Part shown: piece after piece, positions 1 through 6,791 of the stretch
How the letters are laid out: every line of letters begins with the position of its first letter
Position numbering within the stretch: the first letter of the stretch is position 1
Assembly: GCA_005793295.1 (NCBI GenBank)
Contig: SXSX01000235.1
Location: 1-7,707 of the forward strand
Origin: Burkholderiales bacterium
GTDB lineage: Bacteria; Pseudomonadota; Gammaproteobacteria; Burkholderiales; Burkholderiaceae_C
DNA: 7,707 nucleotides
Reading direction: 5' to 3'
The notes under the pieces: model-generated
Databases searched by the model: none
Told to the model about the DNA's origin: nothing
What the model saw: the letters and a program-made list of their open reading frames with translations, nothing else
Position numbers and translations under genes: made by a program

Positions 1-87
1 CAGCATGTGCGGTTTTTACATCCTCAGGGTTGGACCTACTTTGATACGCTTCGCCAAAAGCTACACTGGAACGAGGGAGTGGCATAA
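1..87 (+). CDS. nadK: NAD kinase, C-terminal fragment (partial at window start)
   Basis: Frame 1 is open from the first base to a TAA at 85-87 and gives the last 28 residues of a protein whose start lies outside the window. The tail contains LHPQGWTYFDTLRQKL followed by HWNEGVA, which resembles the conserved C-terminus of betaproteobacterial NAD kinases, usually ending in a similar WNEG motif. NAD kinase phosphorylates NAD to NADP in the cytoplasm. The recN start follows after only three bases, and nadK-recN adjacency is common in proteobacteria, which supports the call. The ATP- and NAD-binding GGDGT and NE/D motifs are not in view, so the assignment rests on a short tail plus context. Confidence 0.8.
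   Translation, partial: QHVRFLHPQGWTYFDTLRQKLHWNEGVA
73..79 (+). promoter_or_regulatory. Shine-Dalgarno site of recN
   Basis: GAGGGAG lies inside the last codons of nadK, 11 bases before the GTG at 91. It is the only good ribosome binding site near the start of recN and favours the GTG at 91 over the TTG at 97, which would be 17 bases away. Translation of recN is probably coupled to nadK. Confidence 0.55.
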
Positions 88-90
88 AAA

Positions 91-1743
91 GTGGGATTGA
101 AACGCATTGTTCTGCGCGATTTCGTTATCGTCGATGAACTCGATTTAGACCTCGAAAGCGGTTTCACGGTTTTGACCGGAGAAACCGGCGCGGGTAAATC
201 GATCTTGATTGACGCACTCCAACTGGTGACCGGAGCGCGCGCCGATGTGGGCGTGATTCGAGAGGGCGCTCAACGAACCGACGTGAGCGCCGAATTTGAT
301 TCTCCCGATGCTCTCTCCCCCTTTCTTGAAGACGCTGGTTTTGAATGTTCTGAGATCTTATTGCTACGGCGAACCGTAGACCTCACTGGCAAAAGCCGCG
401 CTTGGGTCAATGGCAGTCCCGCCACCGCCCAACAACTGCGTCACCTTGGTGAGTATTTGCTCGATATCCATGGCCAACATGCGTGGCAAAGCCTGACGCG
501 ACCTGACGCCGTGCGCGGTCTGCTCGATGGATATGCGCAAATTTCAACCCAAAAATTAAGCGCATCTTGGCAACAATGGCGACAAGCCCAAAATACTTTG
601 ACCCAAGCTTTACAGGCCCAAGACTCTTTGCAACAAGAGCAAGAGCGATTGGCCTGGCAAATCAGTGAATTGGAAAAACTCAATCCCCAGGAATTGGAGT
701 GGGAAGCGCTTAACGCCAACCACAGCCGCTTAGCCCACGCACAAACGCTCATGGACGCAGCGCAAGCCGCGGTGAACTTCATGGAAGATGAAGAAGGCAA
801 TGCACTCAAACCCCTGAACGCGGCATTGCAGCAGCTCCAACACCAAGTGCATCTGGATGCCGATTTTCAAAGCCCCATCGACGCACTTGTTTCTAGCCTT
901 GCGCAAATTGAAGACGCTGCGCATTCGCTGCGCAGCTATCTCAGGCGCACCGAACTCGACCCACAAGGATTGGCCGAACTCGACGCGCGTTTGGCTTTGT
1001 GGATATCGCTTGCCAGACGCTACAAACGCAGCCCCGAAGAATTGCCTGCCTTGCTCAGCAGTTGGCGCGATGCGCTCGCTGCCTTGGCTGCCGCAGCTGA
1101 TATTGAAGGTTTGAAGTCCCTAGAGAACCAAACCAACAAGGCGTACCTTGAACAAGCCAAATTAATTAGTAAAGCCCGTGCCAAGGCAGCGCCGCTTTTG
1201 GCTGGCGCCATCACGCAAGCCATGCAGGGCTTAGGGATGCAAGGCGGCCAATTTCAGGTCGCTTTAGAGCCCCTTGGCCAAGCCCAACAAAGTGGATTAG
1301 AGGATATTGTTTTCTTGGTGGCGGGGCACGCTGGCAGCACCCCGCGTCCCGTCGGAAAAGTCGCCTCCGGTGGCGAACTCTCGCGGATGGCGCTGGCCAT
1401 TGCAGTCACCACCAGCCAGCTTGGCACAGCGCAGACCTTGATTTTTGACGAGGTGGACGCGGGCGTGGGCGGTACGGTAGCGCATACCGTGGGCCAGCTG
1501 ATGCGCAAGCTCGGACTCGACCGCCAAGTGCTCGCTGTCACCCACTTGCCGCAAGTGGCCGCCTGCGCCGATAACCATTGGGTGGTTTCTAAGCGCCTGC
1601 AAAGTGGAACCACCGTCAGCACGGTCAGCGCTGTTACAGAAACTCTTCGCACTTCTGAAATCGCGCGGATGCTAGGTGGTGATGCCAGCTCCAAAACCAC
1701 GCTCGCGCATGCACAAGAGTTGCTTGCGCGCAGCACGGCATAA
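91..1743 (+). CDS. recN: DNA repair protein RecN
   Basis: RecN is a cytoplasmic SMC-like ATPase that helps repair DNA double-strand breaks by recombination. The 550 residues match the family length (E. coli about 553). The N-terminal half-ATPase carries the Walker A motif GETGAGKS at residues 30-37 and a DIHGQH motif at 125-130. A long Gln/Leu/Ala-rich helical middle from about 155 to 380 is the expected coiled-coil arm. The C-terminal half has the ABC signature ASGGELSR at 425-432, Walker B LIFDE with D453 and E454, and the switch histidine H485 in VTHLPQ. All key residues are intact. The GTG start is chosen because it follows the nadK stop by three bases, has a GAGGGAG site upstream, and places the beta strand before Walker A at the usual distance. 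rapZ follows after 9 bases. No LexA-type CTGT-N8-ACAG box is visible in the 90 bases before the gene; any SOS control would act further upstream. Confidence 0.97.
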   Translation: MGLKRIVLRDFVIVDELDLDLESGFTVLTGETGAGKSILIDALQLVTGARADVGVIREGAQRTDVSAEFDSPDALSPFLEDAGFECSEILLLRRTVDLTGKSRAWVNGSPATAQQLRHLGEYLLDIHGQHAWQSLTRPDAVRGLLDGYAQISTQKLSASWQQWRQAQNTLTQALQAQDSLQQEQERLAWQISELEKLNPQELEWEALNANHSRLAHAQTLMDAAQAAVNFMEDEEGNALKPLNAALQQLQHQVHLDADFQSPIDALVSSLAQIEDAAHSLRSYLRRTELDPQGLAELDARLALWISLARRYKRSPEELPALLSSWRDALAALAAAADIEGLKSLENQTNKAYLEQAKLISKARAKAAPLLAGAITQAMQGLGMQGGQFQVALEPLGQAQQSGLEDIVFLVAGHAGSTPRPVGKVASGGELSRMALAIAVTTSQLGTAQTLIFDEVDAGVGGTVAHTVGQLMRKLGLDRQVLAVTHLPQVAACADNHWVVSKRLQSGTTVSTVSAVTETLRTSEIARMLGGDASSKTTLAHAQELLARSTA

Positions 1744-1745
1744 GG
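1741..1745 (+). promoter_or_regulatory. Shine-Dalgarno site of rapZ overlapping the recN stop
   Basis: TAAGG sits 7 bases before the rapZ ATG at 1753 and includes the recN TAA stop codon (1741-1743). This arrangement suggests that ribosomes ending recN help initiate rapZ. Confidence 0.5.
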
Positions 1746-1752
1746 CATTGCT

Positions 1753-2631
1753 ATGGAACTGGTTCTCATCACCGGCATGTCAGGCTCAGGAAAATCCGTG
1801 GCCTTGCACGCCTTAGAAGACGCCGGCTTTTATTGTGTCGACAATTTACCACCCGAGTTGCTGCTTGATTTTGTAGCGCTTGAGAAAAAACACCATGCTT
1901 CGCGCATTGCGATTGCCATGGATGTGCGCAGTGCCTCTTCTTTGCCTTTGGTGCCCAAGCAGCTTGAGCAGTTGCGCAAGGATGGAGTTTCCATCAAATC
2001 ACTTTTTTTAGACGCTTCTACTGGCACCTTGGTTCGGCGCTATTCGGAAACGCGGCGCAAACATCCTTTATCCCAAAAAAGCGCTGGGCAGGAGTCTACG
2101 GATGAACGCAGGGCGTTGGTAGACGCCATTGAGTTAGAGCGAACCATGCTCATGGACATGCGAGAGCCCTCGCACATCATTGATTCCAGCCTGCTCCGTT
2201 CGGCGCAGCTTCAGGCTTATGTCAAAAATTTGGTGGCCTCGCTTGCCGATCAATTGACCTTGGTCTTCGAGTCTTTCTCTTACAAACGGGGGGTTCCATC
2301 AAATGCTGACTACGTTTTTGATGTGCGGATGCTGCCCAATCCTCATTACGAAGACAGCCTGCGCAACCTCACTGGCAAAGATGCGCCTGTCGCTGAATTT
2401 TTGAAAGCACAAGCGCCTGTCCAAGATATGCTCGAACACCTCTCTGGCTTTTTAAAACATTGGCTTCCCGCCATGGCCCAAGACCACCGCAGCTACGTGA
2501 CTGTGGCGATCGGTTGTACGGGCGGGCAACACCGCTCGGTGTATTTGGTGGAATGCTTATCGCAGCGATTTTCTACCCAATGGGCCACGCTCACACGCCA
2601 CCGTGAGCTCGATTCCCGCTCAATCTCCTAA
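1753..2631 (+). CDS. rapZ: RapZ family P-loop nucleotide-binding protein (RNase adapter homologue)
   Basis: In E. coli, RapZ binds the small RNA GlmZ and delivers it to RNase E, so controlling glucosamine-6-phosphate synthase. Its partner in betaproteobacteria is not established. The protein has 292 residues (E. coli 284). Walker A GMSGSGKS is at 8-15, followed by the family motif DAGFYCVDNLPPELL at 23-37 and a Walker B-like DVRS at 57-60. RRYSETRRKHPL is at 95-106, SFSYKRG at 174-180, and FDVRMLPNPHYED at 189-201. The C-terminal domain keeps GCTGGQHRSV at 254-263, the phosphosugar-binding part, and RHREL at 282-286. It ends in LDSRSIS rather than the Lys/Arg-rich tail of the enterobacterial protein. 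It follows recN by 9 bases with a fair ribosome binding site. In many betaproteobacteria rapZ sits next to hprK or ptsN; neither is here. Its last 12 bases overlap the mutY end on the other strand. Confidence 0.95.
   Translation: MELVLITGMSGSGKSVALHALEDAGFYCVDNLPPELLLDFVALEKKHHASRIAIAMDVRSASSLPLVPKQLEQLRKDGVSIKSLFLDASTGTLVRRYSETRRKHPLSQKSAGQESTDERRALVDAIELERTMLMDMREPSHIIDSSLLRSAQLQAYVKNLVASLADQLTLVFESFSYKRGVPSNADYVFDVRMLPNPHYEDSLRNLTGKDAPVAEFLKAQAPVQDMLEHLSGFLKHWLPAMAQDHRSYVTVAIGCTGGQHRSVYLVECLSQRFSTQWATLTRHRELDSRSIS
1981..2009 (+). other. Hairpin plus T-run inside rapZ (terminator-like, imperfect)
   Basis: A perfect 6-bp stem (GATGGA at 1981-1986, TCCATC at 1990-1995) closes a 3-base loop. 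Seven bases later comes a run of seven T at 2003-2009. An intrinsic terminator normally has the T-run directly after the stem, so this is at best a weak pause or attenuation site. The bases encode ordinary RapZ residues (about 77-86), so chance is a real alternative. Confidence 0.2.
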
Positions 2632-3675
2632 CAATAGCTTTCTTACCGGGGCGGGTAAGCCCAGGTCGGGCCATTGTTGGGATGAAACCCATGTCCCCGA
2701 TAGGTCGTCAAACGCAGCGCCGAAATCCACCCGAAGTCGCCAGGGATGAAGGTGCAAATCTTTGTGGGTGAGGACATGCAAAAAAGGATGCACTGGCTCT
2801 AAACGCTCTCGCCAAACCTTAGGAACGGATTGTTCTAAAGACGCTTCGCTGTCAAACCACGGAAGGCAAAACAAACCTGCCCAAACCCCTGGTGCAGGCC
2901 GCTGGCTGAGAAAAACATCGCCCCGTTCGGTATGCGCCCAGAGCAAATAAACCGTTTGGCTTGAGCGTTTAATTTTGCGTGTTTTCACAGGATACCGCTG
3001 TGGGTTGCCTTGGGAGTTTGCGAGGCATTGCGACATCACAGGGCACTGCGTACACGCTGGATTTTTTGGCAAACACAGCGTCGCACCCAAATCCATCATG
3101 CCTTGGGTGTAACGTGGCATCGCAATGGCTGCATTGGTCGCCTTGGGCAACAACTCTGCCGCTGCGCTCCACAAATGGCGCTCCTGACTCGCTAGTGCCA
3201 AATCACCATCAAAACCCAAAATGCGCGTTAAGACCCGCTTGACATTGGCATCCAAAATAGCAACCCGCTCGCCAAAGCACAAAGAACTTATAGCAGCCGC
3301 TGTCGATGGGCCAATTCCAGGGAGTTGCTGTAATTCGAGTGCAGTCTTTGGAAAGATGCCGCCCCATTCATGAACCACCGCCTGGGCACAGCGATGGAGA
3401 TTTCTCGCGCGGCTGTAATACCCCAAGCCGCTCCACAATCCCATGACTTCATCCAAGCTGGCCGCAGCCAACGCCTGAACGTTCGGAAGCCTTTGCAAAA
3501 ACCGATCGAAATAACCCATCACCGTGACCACCTGGGTTTGTTGCAGCATGATTTCAGACAACCAAACGCGATATGGGTCTTGGGTATTTTGCCAAGGGAG
3601 GTCGTTCCTGCCATGCACTTTTTGCCACGCAACAATCTTCTCAGCAAATTTCAATCGCTGCGATGAGGCGGTCAC
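2620..3675 (-). CDS. mutY: Adenine DNA glycosylase MutY
   Basis: MutY removes adenine mispaired with 8-oxoguanine, preventing G-to-T transversions. With a GTG start at 3675-3673 the product has 351 residues, close to E. coli MutY (350). Motifs: LSEIMLQQTQV with catalytic E41; helix-hairpin-helix LPGIGPSTAAAI at 118-129; ILDANVKRVL with catalytic D142; and the 4Fe-4S ligands C201, C208, C211 and C217 with the canonical C-x6-C-x2-C-x5-C spacing. The C-terminal NUDIX-like domain from about 240 to 350 contains FLHVLTHKDLHLHPW (298-312), equivalent to the loop that reads 8-oxoguanine. The GTG overlaps the mutM TGA as GTGA, and no separate ribosome binding site is visible, so translation is probably coupled to mutM. 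An in-frame GTG at 3747 would add 24 residues buried in the mutM zinc-finger codons. A TTG seven codons further in (LKFAEK) is a possible alternative start. Confidence 0.96.
   Translation of the reverse strand: MTASSQRLKFAEKIVAWQKVHGRNDLPWQNTQDPYRVWLSEIMLQQTQVVTVMGYFDRFLQRLPNVQALAAASLDEVMGLWSGLGYYSRARNLHRCAQAVVHEWGGIFPKTALELQQLPGIGPSTAAAISSLCFGERVAILDANVKRVLTRILGFDGDLALASQERHLWSAAAELLPKATNAAIAMPRYTQGMMDLGATLCLPKNPACTQCPVMSQCLANSQGNPQRYPVKTRKIKRSSQTVYLLWAHTERGDVFLSQRPAPGVWAGLFCLPWFDSEASLEQSVPKVWRERLEPVHPFLHVLTHKDLHLHPWRLRVDFGAAFDDLSGTWVSSQQWPDLGLPAPVRKLLLGD
2642..2659. other. Small inverted repeat just past the rapZ stop
   Basis: CTTACC (2642-2647) and GGTAAG (2654-2659) form a 6-bp stem with a GC-rich 6-base loop, 10 bases after the rapZ stop codon and inside the mutY 3' coding end. 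No T-run follows on either strand, so it is not a standard terminator. It could stabilise the 3' end of either mRNA, or be chance within the codons for PAPVRK. Confidence 0.2.
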
Positions 3676-4487
3676 GGTTTTTGGCACGTAGGGCAATAAA
3701 AAGTAGCACGTTGGCCCTGGCGAATCATGCGAATCGCGGTCCCGCACACCCTACAGTTTTCGCCTTGGCGGGCGTACACCGCGGCTTCTAACTGAAAGTA
3801 ACCTGATTCCCCATGGGCGTTTGAAAAGTCTTTGAGGGTACTGCCCCCTTTTTCAACGGCCCGCGCGAGCACGGTGCAAATGGCCTCGCGCAAACGCTCT
3901 ACCCGCTGCCGGCTTAAGCGAAGAGCCCGGGTGGTTGGGCGAATACCTGCCAAAAACAATGCCTCTGACGCATAAATATTGCCAACACCTACCACCACCT
4001 CACCCGCCAAAAGCACTTGTTTAATGGGTGCCTTGCGCTGCTTCAAAGCCCTCTGAAAATCGGCGAGAAAAAATTCTTCTCCCAAGGGTTCAACGCCCAG
4101 CTTGCCTAATAATTTTTGCGCTTGGGGGCTTTGCTCATTTGGCGCAAATACCACCGCACCAAAGCGCCGTGGGTCGTTTAATCGCAACACGCCTTGGGTG
4201 GTTTCTAAATCAAAATGATCGTGCTTTCCCATGGCGCGGGTCTGCTCACCAAATGTGAGACTTCCAGACATCCCTAGGTGCATGAGTAGCAAGCCTAGCT
4301 GCAGATCGACCATCAGGTATTTGCCGCGGCGCCTGACCCCTGATATTTTTTGTCCAACCAAAGTATCTGGCAGGCAACCCACAGGCCATCGCAAAGGCTT
4401 GCCTAAGCGCACAGATTGAACCGTCGCGCCGGTAATCCTGTCGGCAAAACTCAGGCGGGTAACTTCAACTTCGGGCAGTTCAGGCAT
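3672..4487 (-). CDS. mutM: Formamidopyrimidine-DNA glycosylase (Fpg/MutM)
   Basis: MutM excises 8-oxoguanine and formamidopyrimidines from DNA and nicks the abasic site; it works in one pathway with MutY, encoded next to it. The 271-residue product begins MPELPEVE, so the start is certain because P2 is the catalytic nucleophile and E3 is also required. Other visible residues are K56 in RRGKYL, the intercalating M73, R108 and F109 in NDPRRFG, and the helix-two-turn-helix segment VGVGNIYASEAL with N170. The C-terminal zinc finger uses C245, C248, C265 and C268 (C-x2-C-x16-C-x2-C), with R260 in QGQRATFYCPTC contacting DNA. The length is standard for the family (E. coli 269). It is the first gene of a mutM-mutY unit and is transcribed away from the TPR gene across only 38 bases. 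No clear ribosome binding site precedes the ATG. Confidence 0.98.
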   Translation of the reverse strand: MPELPEVEVTRLSFADRITGATVQSVRLGKPLRWPVGCLPDTLVGQKISGVRRRGKYLMVDLQLGLLLMHLGMSGSLTFGEQTRAMGKHDHFDLETTQGVLRLNDPRRFGAVVFAPNEQSPQAQKLLGKLGVEPLGEEFFLADFQRALKQRKAPIKQVLLAGEVVVGVGNIYASEALFLAGIRPTTRALRLSRQRVERLREAICTVLARAVEKGGSTLKDFSNAHGESGYFQLEAAVYARQGENCRVCGTAIRMIRQGQRATFYCPTCQKP

Positions 4488-4525
4488 AGATACAGTGGGT
4501 TAATGGCTTGGATTATTATGGTCTG
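4488..4525. promoter_or_regulatory. Divergent mutM/TPR control region with AT-rich core
   Basis: Only 38 bases separate the two divergent ATG codons. The AT-rich core ATTATTATG at 4512-4520 reads as TATTAT (4514-4519) on the plus strand and as CATAAT (4520-4515) on the minus strand, each 5 of 6 to the sigma70 -10 consensus. No good -35 is seen on either strand. Plus-strand transcription from this -10 would begin at about the TPR ATG, giving a leaderless mRNA; minus-strand transcription would give a leader of about 20 bases for mutM. Neither gene has a recognisable Shine-Dalgarno site. This is a sequence-pattern inference. Confidence 0.35.
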
Positions 4526-6271
4526 ATGTCACGTTCACTTCGATCTACCGCCCAAGCGCTCTTTCTTTGCGCTTTTTTCTTTTCTGCGGGGGCCTCCCTA
4601 GCAGCGCCCGCTGAGTCAGAGCGGTCTGAGCTAAACGCTGAACTGTTTTACCAATTGCTGTTGAGCGATTTGAGTTTGCAAAACGATGATCCTGCCAGCG
4701 CCTTTAGCCTCATGCTCGATGCGGCCCGAAAAGCCCGCGACCCCCGCTTGTATGAGCGCGCCGTGGAATTAGCCCTAAGAGCGCGTGACGCCAATGGTGC
4801 TCTCAATGCAGCGAACGCTTGGCAGCGGGCTTACCCCAAATCACTGGATGCAGATCGCTATTTGCTCCAGCTCCTGATTGGATTAAACCGCCTAGAAGAG
4901 ACAGGGCCGCCCTTGCAACGCAGCTTGGCCAATTTTCCTGCAGCTGAAAGAGCAACGGCCATCACACAATTGGCTCGCCTTTTTTCACGCGCTAGCAATA
5001 AAAAATTGGCTGCCGACCTATTGGAGAAGTATTTACAGCCCGATCTGCGCAGCACGAACTTCGCTGCGCCAGCGTGGGCTGCGGTCGGTCAATTGCGCTT
5101 GCTCACAGATGACAAAGCGGCCGCCCTGAGCGCTGCACAAAAAGGAGCTTTAGCGCAGCCAGACTTTGAAGAGATTGCGCTGCTGGCCTTGAATTTATGG
5201 AGTTTCCAAACCGTTGCCGTCCAATCGCTTGTGAAACCCTATTTTGCGGGCAAGCCTTCAGCCGATTTGCGCATGGCTTACGTCCGCAAGTTGCTCGATA
5301 ACCAAGCCTTTGACGAGGCTTTAAGCCAATTGGTGCTCTTGTGTTCCGAAAAGCCGAATTTCGCAGATGCGTGGTTGTTGCGCGGTTCGATTGAGTTGGA
5401 AAAGAAACTCTACCCCAGCGCTGAAAAATCGCTATTGGTCTATTTGGCATTGAATCCAGAACCCCCCTCAAACACCACAGATAACGAGCCAGGAACCATG
5501 GCGCGGGGCGTCGTTCAAACTTATTTTTTACTCTCTCAAATTGCTGAAATCAAAAAGGACTTTAAAGAAGCCCAAGCCTATCTAGCGCGAATTAAAAGCC
5601 CACCGGACGCTGCCAAAATTCAATTGCGCAGGGCCTTGCTTTTGGGAAAACAAGGGAATTGGGATGAGGCCCGTGCGTTGATTCGCAATCTGCCAGAAAC
5701 GCAAGCCGATGACAGCCGCTTCAAGATCAACGCCGAATTGCAACTCTTGCGAGAGCATCAACAAGACCGGCAAGCTTACCGCTTAGTCACTGAGGCCTTG
5801 CAACGTTTTCCCGATGATCCTGATTTCACCTACGAGCTCGCCATGTCCGCCGACAAATTGGGGCGCGCTGGCGAGATGGAAAAAATACTGCGGGCCTTGA
5901 TTGCTGCCAAACCCGACTACTACGCAGCCTATAACGCCTTGGGCTACTCGTTGGCAGACCGAAATACCCAACTCGGCGAGGCCAGAATACTCATCAACAA
6001 GGCCTTGGAATTTGCGCCCAACGATCCGTTTATTTTGGACAGTCTGGCCTGGCTGGAGTTTCGCAGCGGCAATCTGCCATTAGCTTTGTCTATCTTAGAA
6101 AAAGCGTTCCAAGCCCGTCCAGATGCAGAAATTGCAGCCCACTTAGGCGAAGTCCATTGGAGCTTGAACCAACGCGAACAAGCCCAACGCGTTTGGAAGC
6201 AAGGCATTGAACTCAATCGAGACAATCAAACGCTCAAAAGCACCATCCGTCGCTTACCCGGAAGACTATGA
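4526..6271 (+). CDS. Exported tetratricopeptide-repeat protein of unknown function
   Basis: The 581-residue product has an N-terminal signal peptide: basic MSRSLR, a hydrophobic stretch at about 10-22, and a likely signal peptidase I site after S-L-A at 24-26. The nearby C14 is not in a valid lipobox, since Leu precedes it. The rest is alpha-helical with TPR-like helix pairs: about 50-130, 180-310 and 330-460 are degenerate. The C-terminal block at 463-570 is the clearest: YYAAYNALGYSLADR (465-479), then A-L-E-F-A-P-N-D-P-F-I-L-D-S-L-A-W (493-509), then LGEVHWSLNQREQAQRVWKQG (540-560). TPRs mediate protein contacts, so a periplasmic scaffold is the likely role; no catalytic motif is seen. I chose the ATG at 4526, not the TTG at 4508, because it gives a normal signal peptide. 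The gene ends in an ATGA overlap with lolB, and similar TPR genes sit beside lolB in other proteobacteria. A role with LolB or in lipoprotein handling is an inference from context only. Confidence 0.88.
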   Translation: MSRSLRSTAQALFLCAFFFSAGASLAAPAESERSELNAELFYQLLLSDLSLQNDDPASAFSLMLDAARKARDPRLYERAVELALRARDANGALNAANAWQRAYPKSLDADRYLLQLLIGLNRLEETGPPLQRSLANFPAAERATAITQLARLFSRASNKKLAADLLEKYLQPDLRSTNFAAPAWAAVGQLRLLTDDKAAALSAAQKGALAQPDFEEIALLALNLWSFQTVAVQSLVKPYFAGKPSADLRMAYVRKLLDNQAFDEALSQLVLLCSEKPNFADAWLLRGSIELEKKLYPSAEKSLLVYLALNPEPPSNTTDNEPGTMARGVVQTYFLLSQIAEIKKDFKEAQAYLARIKSPPDAAKIQLRRALLLGKQGNWDEARALIRNLPETQADDSRFKINAELQLLREHQQDRQAYRLVTEALQRFPDDPDFTYELAMSADKLGRAGEMEKILRALIAAKPDYYAAYNALGYSLADRNTQLGEARILINKALEFAPNDPFILDSLAWLEFRSGNLPLALSILEKAFQARPDAEIAAHLGEVHWSLNQREQAQRVWKQGIELNRDNQTLKSTIRRLPGRL

Positions 6272-6783
6272 GCCACAGCGGTTCCAAGTGCATGTATCTT
6301 TGGCGTTCGGGATGGTTTAGCGTCATCCTCTTTCTCACAGCGTGCAGCTCGACGCCCACCGTCCAACCCATAGCCCAGGGGAGCGCAACCCACTGGCAAG
6401 GCCGATTGGCACTCAAGGTAGAAGGGCCATCGGCCCAAGCGTGGACCGCTTTTTTTGAACTCGATGGCACCCCCGAGCGCGGTAGCTTGGTCTTAAGCAG
6501 CCTTTTTGAAACCCGATTGGCAAAAATGCAATGGGATCCCCATTCCGCGAGTCTGCAAACCCCAAGCGAAACCCTACAGTTTTCTTCCCTCGAAGCCATG
6601 GCCGCACACCACACTCCCAGCCCCATTCCGATTGCAGCTTTGTTTTCTTGGCTACAAGGTCAGCGGGTTGACGTCAAGGGTTGGGAAGTGTCCATGGACC
6701 AGCTTCAACAAGGCCGACTCACCGCCCTCCAACGCGGCCCCGACAGCGCCTTGATGGAACTCAAAATTATTCTCGAACGCTGA
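6268..6783 (+). CDS. lolB: Outer-membrane lipoprotein receptor LolB
   Basis: LolB takes lipoproteins from the periplasmic carrier LolA and inserts them into the outer membrane; it is itself an outer-membrane lipoprotein. The 171-residue precursor has a hydrophobic segment ending in the lipobox LTAC, with lipidated C26 at residues 23-26. Ser at +2 is not an inner-membrane retention signal. The mature part of about 146 residues shows LolB features: HWQGRLALKVEG (about 42-53), then GSLVLSSLFETRLAKMQW, and the conserved IPIAALFSWLQGQ. It is shorter than E. coli LolB (207). The ATG at 6268 overlaps the TPR stop as ATGA, with GGAAG just upstream, and is preferred over an ATG at 6292 that would shorten the signal peptide by 8 residues. 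ispE follows after 8 bases. The TPR-lolB-ispE order strongly supports the call because sequence conservation in LolB is low. Confidence 0.9.
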   Translation: MSHSGSKCMYLWRSGWFSVILFLTACSSTPTVQPIAQGSATHWQGRLALKVEGPSAQAWTAFFELDGTPERGSLVLSSLFETRLAKMQWDPHSASLQTPSETLQFSSLEAMAAHHTPSPIPIAALFSWLQGQRVDVKGWEVSMDQLQQGRLTALQRGPDSALMELKIILER

Positions 6784-6791
6784 AGTTACCA

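Noticed and set aside
857..1114. 85-codon plus-strand open frame inside recN
   Set aside because: Out-of-frame reading of the recN coiled-coil region with no initiation signal or known motif.
1254..1778. 174-codon open frame on the minus strand, antisense to the recN 3' end
   Set aside because: It lies wholly over the recN ATPase motifs, has no ribosome binding site or recognisable domain, and its Ser/Ala/Thr-rich composition is what the complement of recN codons gives.
2642..2659. Hairpin after rapZ as an intrinsic terminator
   Set aside because: No T-run follows on either strand and it lies in mutY codons; kept only as a small inverted repeat.
3676..3747. 24-codon upstream extension of mutY starting at GTG 3747
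   Set aside because: It runs through the mutM zinc-finger codons in another frame and gives sequence unlike MutY; the GTG overlapping the mutM stop yields the family length.
4508..4525. TTG start six codons before the TPR gene ATG
   Set aside because: It would put acidic and aromatic residues before the basic part of the signal peptide and has no ribosome binding site; the ATG at 4526 gives a standard signal peptide.
6681..6791. 37-codon upstream extension of ispE inside lolB
   Set aside because: Encodes Pro/Arg-rich sequence absent from IspE; the ATG at 6792 places the first GHMP motif correctly.
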